Shown: piece by piece, positions 58,043 to 64,000 of the stretch
Layout: every line of letters starts with the position of its first letter
Numbering within the stretch: position 1 is the stretch's first letter
Assembly (NCBI RefSeq): GCF_011388215.1
Contig: NZ_CP049989.1
Span: 434,001 to 498,000, forward strand
DNA from: Hydrogenophaga crocea
GTDB lineage: Bacteria > Pseudomonadota > Gammaproteobacteria > Burkholderiales > Burkholderiaceae_C
DNA: 64,000 nt
Direction of reading: 5' to 3'
The notes under the pieces: model-generated
Seen by the model: the letters and a program-made list of their open reading frames with translations, nothing else
Database searches by the model: none
What the model was told of the DNA's origin: nothing
Translations under genes and position numbers: made by a program

Positions 58043-59737
58043 ATGCCCGATCACCTCGCGCCCGGCGTCGCCATCGAAGCGCGCCCCCACCGCGCGCCCC
58101 CCATCGCCGCGGCCGGCACCGGCACCGCGGCCTTCGTGGGCCCCACCAGCACCGGGCCCTGCCGCGAGGGCGATGGCCCTGGCGAAGCCCTCGAACTGCT
58201 CACCAGCCTGGCCGATTACGAACGCGTGCACGGCGGCCTGGCCGACCTCGCACTCGGGCCCGGTGTGCCGGCCACGAACCACCTGGCGCACGCGGTGCGC
58301 GCCTTCTTCAACGAAGGCGGCACGCGCCTGTACGTGTCGCGTGTGGTGGGCGCGGGGGCGGCCCGCGCCGAGGCGCGGGTGTCGGTCGAGCCGCCGCTGC
58401 GCTGGCGCGCGCGCTGGCCCGGGGCGGCGGGCAATGGCCGTGTGCACGTGCGCGAACTGCGTCGGGCCGCCTCGCCCGAGGCACTGGCGCAGGCGCCGCT
58501 GGGCAGCGTGCTGTGCCTGCCCGACGCGGTGCTGTGCGTGAAGCGCGGCGATGGCTGGGGCGCGCCCGGCCAGCCCGCGATGCCCGTGCGGTCTGCGCGC
58601 GAACTGGCCGACGCCGGCGCCTGCCTGCTCACGCTGGCGGTGAGTTGCACCGACCGCGACGGCCACACCCGCCGCGACGAGGGCCTGGGCCTGTCACCCG
58701 AGCACCCGCGCTGGATCGGCAGCGCGCTGCGCGGCCCGGTGGCGCTGGAGGCGCCGCGCACGCTGCCGCCGGCCATGCTGCGGGCCTTGCTGCTGCAGGG
58801 CCTGAGCGAGTGCGAATGGCGGCTGGCCGGCGGCAGCGACGGCGGCGAACCCACGCCGGCCGATTACCGGCGGGCGCTCGAAGCCGTGGCCGCGCTCGAC
58901 GACGTGTCCATCGTGGCCGCGCCGGGCAGCAGTGCCTACGCCACGGCCGACCCCGAGGCGCCCCTGGCCATTGCGGCCGCGCTGGTGGCGCATGCCGAGG
59001 CCTGGCGGGCCTGGCGCGTGGCCCTGCTCGACACGCCCCCCGACCTGACACCGGCGCAGGCGCGCCAGCACCGCCGTCGCTTCGACTCCAGCCATGCCGC
59101 GATGTACTACCCGTGGGTGGTCGCGGCCCGGCCGCTGGCCGCGGGCGCTGCGCCCGGCTCGTCGGGCGAGGTGGTGCTGCCGCCGTCGGGTTTCGTGGCC
59201 GGCGTCTGGGCGCGTTGTGATGCGCAGCACGGCGTGCACCGCGCACCCGCCAATGAAGTGGTGCGCGGGGCGCTGCGCTTCGTCCATCCGATCAGCACGG
59301 CGGAGCAGGAGCTGCTTGGCCCCCTGGGGCTGAACTGCCTGCGCAGCTTCAGCGACCGCGGCCACCGTGTGTGGGGCGCTCGCCTGCTCTCGAGCGATCT
59401 GCAATGGAAGTACGTCGCGCCGCGCCGCAGCTTCCTCGCCATCGAGGCCTCGATCGTGCGCGGCGTGCGCTGGGCCGCGTTCGAACCCAACGGCGAGGCA
59501 CTGTGGACGCGGCTGCGCCAGGGCATCGCCGACTTCCTGCACGCGCGCTGGCGCGAGGGCGCGCTGCAGGGAACGGGCGCCGAGCAGGCCTTCTTCGTGC
59601 GCTGCGACCGCAGCACCATGGGCGAGCACGACCTGGCCGAAGGCCGCGTGGTCGTGCTGGTGGGCGTGGCCCTGCTCAGGCCCTTCGAGTTCGTGGTGTT
59701 TCGCGTGGCCCAGGACACGGCCCGCACGAACGCCTGA
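58043..59737 (+). CDS. Contractile tail sheath protein (orphan)
   Basis: A 564-residue protein of the phage tail sheath / contractile injection system family. It starts with DHLAPGVAIEARP, matching the APGVYVEE opening, and has AAFVGPTSTGPCREGDG and LADYERVHGGLADL, then a variable middle with possible insertions. The C-terminal sheath domain is clear: VHPISTAEQELLGPLGLNCL, then the WGARLLSSDLQWKYVAPRR and FLAIEASIVRGVRWAAFEPN motifs. AGGGAGAAA precedes the ATG at 58043; the frame is open upstream without homology. No tube, baseplate or AAA+ ATPase gene lies next to it; kynA converges three bases after the stop. It is longer than many sheaths. Confidence 0.88.
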   Translation: MPDHLAPGVAIEARPHRAPPIAAAGTGTAAFVGPTSTGPCREGDGPGEALELLTSLADYERVHGGLADLALGPGVPATNHLAHAVRAFFNEGGTRLYVSRVVGAGAARAEARVSVEPPLRWRARWPGAAGNGRVHVRELRRAASPEALAQAPLGSVLCLPDAVLCVKRGDGWGAPGQPAMPVRSARELADAGACLLTLAVSCTDRDGHTRRDEGLGLSPEHPRWIGSALRGPVALEAPRTLPPAMLRALLLQGLSECEWRLAGGSDGGEPTPADYRRALEAVAALDDVSIVAAPGSSAYATADPEAPLAIAAALVAHAEAWRAWRVALLDTPPDLTPAQARQHRRRFDSSHAAMYYPWVVAARPLAAGAAPGSSGEVVLPPSGFVAGVWARCDAQHGVHRAPANEVVRGALRFVHPISTAEQELLGPLGLNCLRSFSDRGHRVWGARLLSSDLQWKYVAPRRSFLAIEASIVRGVRWAAFEPNGEALWTRLRQGIADFLHARWREGALQGTGAEQAFFVRCDRSTMGEHDLAEGRVVVLVGVALLRPFEFVVFRVAQDTARTNA

Positions 59738-59740
59738 AGC

Positions 59741-60589
59741 TCAGAGCGCCGTGCGCAGGCGCCAGATCTCCGGGAACAGCACCACGTCGAGCATCTTGCG
59801 CAGGTAGCTCACGCCGCCGGTGCCGCCGGTGCCGCGCTTGAAACCGATCACGCGCTCGACCGTGGTGACGTGGCGGAAGCGCCAGAGGCGGAAGGTGTCT
59901 TCGAGGTCGGTGAGTTCTTCGCCGAGTTGGTACAGGTCCCAGTGCGCCTGCGGGTCGCGGTAGACCTGCAGCCAGGCCTGCTCCACCGCGTCGCTCGCCT
60001 CGTAGGGCCGGGTCCAGTCGCGCTCGGTGTGGCTGGCGGGCACGGGCAGGCCGCGGCGCGCGAGCAGGCGCAGGGCCTCGTCGTAGAGCGAAGGCGCTTC
60101 ATAGGCCGCCCGCACCGTGGCCGCGCGATCGGGGTGGTGGGCGTGCGGCTGCAGCATGGCCGCGTTCTTGTTGCCCATGGCGAACTCGATGCAGCGGTAT
60201 TGGTGGCTCTGGAAGCCGCTGGACTTTGCGAGGTAGGGCCGCAGCGCGCTGTACTCGGGCGGCGTCATGGTGGCCAGCACGTCCCAGGCGTGCACCAGCT
60301 GCTCCATGATGCGGCTCACGCGCGCGAGCATCTTGAACGCGGGCGCGAGCTCGTCGCGCGCGATGTGGGCCATGGCCGCGTGCAGCTCGTGCAGCATGAG
60401 CTTCATCCAGAGCTCGCTGGTCTGGTGCTGCACGATGAACAGCATCTCGTCGTGCGCGGGCGACAGCGGCTTTTGCGCGCTCAGGATCGCGTCGAGCTGC
60501 AGGTAGTCGCCATAGCTCATGTCGCGGCTGAAGTCGAGCTGGGCGCGCTCCTCGCGCACCACGTCTTCGGGGCGTTGCGTCTCGCTCAT
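59741..60589 (-). CDS. kynA: Tryptophan 2,3-dioxygenase
   Basis: A 282-residue haem enzyme that opens the indole ring of tryptophan to N-formylkynurenine. The start [20 protein letters not shown] follows an N-terminal tail, and [20 protein letters not shown] contains the active-site histidine near residue 70. The haem-ligand histidine is in the [19 protein letters not shown] segment. [20 protein letters not shown] ends the protein. It is last in kynB-kynU-kynA. The length is typical of the tetrameric bacterial enzyme. Confidence 0.97.
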   Translation of the reverse strand: MSETQRPEDVVREERAQLDFSRDMSYGDYLQLDAILSAQKPLSPAHDEMLFIVQHQTSELWMKLMLHELHAAMAHIARDELAPAFKMLARVSRIMEQLVHAWDVLATMTPPEYSALRPYLAKSSGFQSHQYRCIEFAMGNKNAAMLQPHAHHPDRAATVRAAYEAPSLYDEALRLLARRGLPVPASHTERDWTRPYEASDAVEQAWLQVYRDPQAHWDLYQLGEELTDLEDTFRLWRFRHVTTVERVIGFKRGTGGTGGVSYLRKMLDVVLFPEIWRLRTAL

Positions 60590-60599
60590 GGCGCGGTCC

Positions 60600-61874
60600 T
60601 CAGGTCACCGCGTGCTGGCGGTTGAACTCGGGGCGGCGCCACTCGCCGCTCTCGAGCACCTGGCGCAGGTGCTCGACCGCGTGCCACACGTCTTCGAAGC
60701 CCAGGTACAGGGGCGTGAAGCCGAAGCGCAGGATGTCGGGATGGCCCGCGCCGTCGCCCGCGCGGTAGTCGCCGATCACGCCGCGCGCGATCAGGGCCTG
60801 CACGATGGCGTAGGCGCCTTCGCTGCGCGAGAGGCAGACCTGCGAGCCGCGCTGACCGTGCTCGCGCGGCGTCACCAGTTGCAGACCATGGCCCGCGCAG
60901 CGTTCTTCGACAAGCGCGATGAACAGGTCGGTGAGCGCGAGCGACTTGCGACGCAGCGCGGCCATGCCGCCGTGCGGCTCGGCCGCCAGCACCGTGGCCA
61001 CGCCGCACTCGAGCGCGGCCAGGCTGATCATGGGCTGTGTGCCGCACTGGTAGCGCACGATGCCCGGCGCGGGCTGGTAGTCGGGCGTGAAGGCGAAGGG
61101 CTTGTCGTGGCCCCACCAGCCCGCGAGCGGCTGCCAGCATTGGTCGGCGTGGCGCGGGTTCACCCACACGAAGGCCGGCGCGCCCGGACCGCCGTTGAGG
61201 TACTTGTAGCCGCAGCCCACGGCGAAGTCGGCATCGGCGCCCGTGAGGTCCACCGGCACCGCGCCCGCGCTGTGCGCGAGGTCCCACACCACGAGCACGC
61301 CGGCGTCGTGCGCGGCCTGGGTCACCGCGGCCATGTCGTGCATGGCGCCGGTGCGGTAGTTCACGTGCGTGAGCATGAGGATGGCGAGCTTCTCGTCCTT
61401 CAGGGCCTCGGCGATCTCGTGCGGCTCCACCAGCACCAGCTCCCAGCCCTTGTCCTTGCACAGGGCCTCGGCGATGTAGAGGTCGGTGGGGAAGTTGCTG
61501 CGCTCGCTCACGATGCGCCAGCGCCCCGGGCTGCGCTGCGCGCTGATGCGCAGCGCCGCGCTCAGCACCTTGAACAGGTTGATGCTGGTGCTGTCGGTGG
61601 CGATGGTGGTGCCCGGCGCGGCGCCGATCAGGCGCGCGATCTGGTCGCCCACGGTGCGCGGCTTTTCGAACCAGCCCGCGCTGTTCCAGCTGCGGATCAG
61701 GTCGCGGCCCCATTCCTGCGTGACCACCTCGGCCACGCGCGCCGCGGTGGCGCGCGGCAGGGCGCCGAGCGAGTTGCCGTCGAGGTAGATCGTGCCGTCG
61801 GCGATCTCGAACAGGTCGCGCAGGGCGCGCAGGGGGTCTTGCGCGTCGAGCGCGCGGCAGTCTTGCAGGTTCAT
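60600..61874 (-). CDS. kynU: Kynureninase
   Basis: A 424-residue PLP enzyme that splits kynurenine to anthranilate and alanine. The PLP lysine is in [20 protein letters not shown] near residue 232, and the aspartate contact is in [30 protein letters not shown] at the start and [18 protein letters not shown] at the end also match. The ATG at 61874 lies two bases before the kynB stop region, so the open frame upstream is not used. It gives anthranilate, which trpF/B/A genes of this window could reuse. Confidence 0.97.
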   Translation of the reverse strand: MNLQDCRALDAQDPLRALRDLFEIADGTIYLDGNSLGALPRATAARVAEVVTQEWGRDLIRSWNSAGWFEKPRTVGDQIARLIGAAPGTTIATDSTSINLFKVLSAALRISAQRSPGRWRIVSERSNFPTDLYIAEALCKDKGWELVLVEPHEIAEALKDEKLAILMLTHVNYRTGAMHDMAAVTQAAHDAGVLVVWDLAHSAGAVPVDLTGADADFAVGCGYKYLNGGPGAPAFVWVNPRHADQCWQPLAGWWGHDKPFAFTPDYQPAPGIVRYQCGTQPMISLAALECGVATVLAAEPHGGMAALRRKSLALTDLFIALVEERCAGHGLQLVTPREHGQRGSQVCLSRSEGAYAIVQALIARGVIGDYRAGDGAGHPDILRFGFTPLYLGFEDVWHAVEHLRQVLESGEWRRPEFNRQHAVT

Positions 61875-61876
61875 GG

Positions 61877-62506
61877 TCAGGGCAGTGATCGCAGCACCGC
61901 GCGCACGGGGGAGGCGTCGGCGGTGGTGAGCTTCAGGGGGAGGGCGATGAGTTCGTAGTCGCCTTCGGGCACATCGTCGAGCAGCAGGTTCTCGAGCACG
62001 CGCAGGCCGCGGCGGCGGATCACCTGGTGGCTGTCGAGCGTCTTGCTGCTCGCGGGATCGATGCTGGCGCTGTCGATGCCGATCAGGCGCACGCCCCGGT
62101 CGGCGAGTTGTTCGACGGTGTGCGGGGCGAAGGCGGGCAGCTCGTGGTCGAAGGCCTGCTGCGGCATGCGCGCATAGGTGCGCACCAGCACGCGCGGGGG
62201 CAAGCCGTCGAGCGCATGCGCGAGGTGCTCGGGCAGCACCAGCGGGCCGCGGCCGATGGCATGGATCACGCGGCAGGGACCGATGAAGGTCTCGAGCGGC
62301 ACCTCGCCGATCGGCAGGCCGTTGGGGTCGTAGTGCAGGGGAGCGTCGGCGTGCGCGCCCACGTGCGGCGAGAGCGTGATGGCGCTGACGTTGACGGGGC
62401 AGCCCGGGCCGATGCTGGCGACCCATTGCTGCGTGTACGCGGTGTCACCGGGAAAGACCGGCGCGCCCGCGTGAACCGGGGGGGAAATGTCCCAAAGCGT
62501 TTTCAT
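61877..62506 (-). CDS. kynB: Kynurenine formamidase
   Basis: A 209-residue metal-dependent cyclase-family hydrolase that removes formate from N-formylkynurenine. The metal motif is [18 protein letters not shown], the KynB form of HxGTHxDxPx[21 protein letters not shown] opens the protein and [20 protein letters not shown] is typical. It leads the kyn operon. A 21-base pseudo-palindrome lies about 40 bases upstream. Length is standard. Confidence 0.96.
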   Translation of the reverse strand: MKTLWDISPPVHAGAPVFPGDTAYTQQWVASIGPGCPVNVSAITLSPHVGAHADAPLHYDPNGLPIGEVPLETFIGPCRVIHAIGRGPLVLPEHLAHALDGLPPRVLVRTYARMPQQAFDHELPAFAPHTVEQLADRGVRLIGIDSASIDPASSKTLDSHQVIRRRGLRVLENLLLDDVPEGDYELIALPLKLTTADASPVRAVLRSLP

Positions 62507-62544
62507 GGAGCGGCGAAAGTAGCACCGCGAAAAACGCCGTGGTG

Positions 62545-62565
62545 TCGGTTATTGCCAACAGCCGA
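62545..62565. promoter_or_regulatory. Pseudo-palindrome upstream of kynB
   Basis: TCGGTTATTG, one C, CAACAGCCGA (62545-62565): eight of ten positions pair between arms. It lies 39 bases before the kynB ATG (minus strand). It is a candidate operator for a KynR-type (Lrp/AsnC) activator, by position only. Confidence 0.4.
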
Positions 62566-62588
62566 TGAAAAACTTGAGGCCTGAACGA

Positions 62589-62903
62589 TCAGCCGGATTC
62601 ACCCAGCGGCGGCAGGTGGTGGCGGGCACGCGCGCGGCCGCAGGCCTCGCTGCCTTCTTCGAACTCGCGGCAGGGTGAGGGCCGCCATTCGTAGATGCCG
62701 CAGCCCACCTTCTCGCCGAGCTTGCCGGTGAGCGCGGCGCAGCGGATGGGCACGTGGTCGGTGCCGCGCATGCGCATGGTGCTGCCGTTGACCTCGACCG
62801 CGAGGCCCGTGGGCACCTGGCCGCCCATGTCTTCCATTTCGTAGACCGCAAAGTCGACCCGAAAGCAGGCGCAGCACGCGCCGCAGGTGGTGCAGGCGCT
62901 CAT
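62589..62903 (-). CDS. YkgJ family cysteine-cluster protein
   Basis: A 104-residue protein with the YkgJ cysteine arrangement: CTTCGACCACF at residues 4-14, then PIRCAAL near residue 54, VGCGIYEWRPSPCREFEEG near residues 67-85, and a last Cys in SEACGRAR. Such clusters probably bind zinc or iron; the function is unknown. The ATG at 62903 overlaps the upstream methyltransferase stop by four bases, so the two are coupled. The longer open frame upstream is not used. Confidence 0.9.
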   Translation of the reverse strand: MSACTTCGACCACFRVDFAVYEMEDMGGQVPTGLAVEVNGSTMRMRGTDHVPIRCAALTGKLGEKVGCGIYEWRPSPCREFEEGSEACGRARARHHLPPLGESG

Positions 62904-63829
62904 GCGGCCTCCGTTTCCAAGGCTGGCGCGCGGTAGACCAGCACCTTGAGCGCGCGCTCGGGCGCGGCGTCGGCGAAGGCCTCGGGGTTGGCCAGGCGCT
63001 GTTCGAAGACCAGCTCGGGCGCGGCCTCGCGCACCAGGTCTTGCAGAAAGCCGGGGCCCAGCTCGGGCGCGTTCAGGCACAGCAGCGCCTGGCCGCCGGG
63101 AACCAACAGCTCGGGCAGGCGGCGCACCAGGCGCGCGTAGTCCTTGGTGGCCACGAAGCTGCCCTTCTGGTAGCTCGGCGGGTCCACGATCACCAGGCCG
63201 TAGGGCCCGCTGCGCGTGATGCGGCCCCAGGTCTTGAAGATGTCGTGCGCGAGAAAGCCCGCGCCCGCGGTCAGCCCGTTGAGCGCGTGGTTCTGCTGCC
63301 CGATGGCCATGGCGCCGCCGCTCATGTCGATGTTGAGCACCTGCTTGGCGCCGCCCTGCAGCGCCACCACCGAGAACGCGCCGGTGTAGGCGAACAGGTT
63401 GAGCACCTTGCGGCCGCGCGCGTGCTCACGCACCCACTGGCGGCCTTCGGCCATGTCGAGGAACAGGCCGTGGTTCTGGCCGCGCATCACGTGCACGCGG
63501 TAGCGCGCGCCGCGTTCGCTCACCACGTGCGGTTCGGGCACTTCGCCCGCCATCAGACGCGTGTCGGGCCGGCCTTCGTGGCGGCACTGGAAGACCCAGT
63601 TGAGCGGCTCGCCGGGGGCGATGTCGGCCCAGCGGCGGGCGAGGGCCTCGTGCACCGCGGCCAGGTCCGCATCGGGCACGGGCTGGAAGCTGGTCAGCAC
63701 GAACACCGGCGGAAAGGCGTCGAGCGCCCAGTGCTCGCAGCCCGGGTGCAGGCCGCCGCGGCCATGGAAGATCCGCCGGGCGTCGGTGGGCCGGTCCATC
63801 CGGGCGATGGCGTCGAGCAGGGCTTGCAT
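62900..63829 (-). CDS. Class I SAM-dependent methyltransferase, RlmI-like
   Basis: A 309-residue methyltransferase. The SAM-binding motif is KVLNLFAYTGAFSVVALQGG near residues 140-160, with the acidic motif LNIDMSGGAMAIGQQNHALNG, and the catalytic-type VIVDPPSYQKGSF near residue 218. The NLFAYTG and DPPS motifs are those of the RlmI/RlmK rRNA cytosine-5 methyltransferases, but the PUA domain of RlmI is missing at the N-terminus. The exact substrate is unknown. The stop overlaps the YkgJ gene by four bases; argF lies just upstream. Confidence 0.88.
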   Translation of the reverse strand: MQALLDAIARMDRPTDARRIFHGRGGLHPGCEHWALDAFPPVFVLTSFQPVPDADLAAVHEALARRWADIAPGEPLNWVFQCRHEGRPDTRLMAGEVPEPHVVSERGARYRVHVMRGQNHGLFLDMAEGRQWVREHARGRKVLNLFAYTGAFSVVALQGGAKQVLNIDMSGGAMAIGQQNHALNGLTAGAGFLAHDIFKTWGRITRSGPYGLVIVDPPSYQKGSFVATKDYARLVRRLPELLVPGGQALLCLNAPELGPGFLQDLVREAAPELVFEQRLANPEAFADAAPERALKVLVYRAPALETEAA

Positions 63830-63884
63830 GGGTCGGGGCCGGCGGGCGCGCCGGCCAGGAGCGATCGGCGGCGGGGTGGGGCGC

Positions 63885-64000
<116 letters not shown>

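Noticed and set aside
59741..62506. The kyn genes and trpFBA as one linked recycling system
   Set aside because: The two sets are 35 kb apart and share no visible operator. The metabolic link through anthranilate is real, but joint regulation is not supported by the sequence.

Overview
The window looks like chromosomal DNA of a high-GC betaproteobacterium of the order Burkholderiales, most likely family Comamonadaceae (Hydrogenophaga-like). This rests on gene order and protein families: rpmF-plsX-fab genes followed by rpoE-rseA-rseB-mucD-lepA-lepB-rnc-era-recO-pdxJ-acpS-nagZ; entericidin inside the leu operon; sdhCDAB-sdhE-gltA facing mdh; a Bug-type solute-binding protein; and the kynBUA order. 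No rRNA, tRNA, CRISPR array, insertion sequence or integrase was seen.

Layout. 1-200 is the end of galU. 217-1586 (minus) is an RsmI-like methyltransferase and Maf. 1623-20911 (plus) is one long run of housekeeping genes: YceD, L32, fatty-acid synthesis (plsX fabH fabD fabG acpP fabF), a small YgfX-like membrane protein, the envelope-stress module (rpoE rseA rseB mucD), lepA lepB, rnc era recO, pdxJ acpS nagZ. The only gene-free stretch above 300 bases, 12506-13025, carries two DnaA-box-like sites and a probable short promoter-terminator RNA unit. 20931-33656 (minus) holds a Lon-substrate-domain protein, accD, trpA trpB trpF, truA, fimV, asd and the leucine genes leuC-ecn-leuD-leuB. 33777-44533 is a TCA-cycle cluster: sdhC D A B E gltA and a GntR regulator on minus, and mdh, a CitE-like lyase and acnB on plus.

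The least ordinary part is 44610-48435, between acnB and acnA. A CesT-like type III secretion chaperone (46554-47021) is followed by a 639-residue protein of unknown family with visibly lower GC, a polar N-terminus and a coiled-coil C-terminal half. It is laid out like a chaperone-effector operon, but no secretion apparatus gene is in the window. Next come an XRE/MmyB regulator and a divergent four-helix membrane protein with a palindrome between them. acnA (48535) resumes the TCA theme.

51468-55599 is a trypsin-like protease, MoxR, DUF58 and VWA module. 55639-57867 is an FAD monooxygenase and a Bug protein. 58043-59737 encodes a contractile tail sheath protein standing alone, with no other phage or injection-system gene beside it. 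59741-62506 is the kynurenine pathway (kynB kynU kynA), followed by a YkgJ-type cysteine-cluster protein, an RlmI-like methyltransferase and the end of argF.

The genes serve lipid synthesis, envelope stress, translation, branched-chain and tryptophan metabolism and the TCA cycle. The accessory content worth attention is the candidate effector and chaperone, the orphan sheath, and several unassigned regulatory repeats. All family assignments come from reading the translated sequence; no database search was run.
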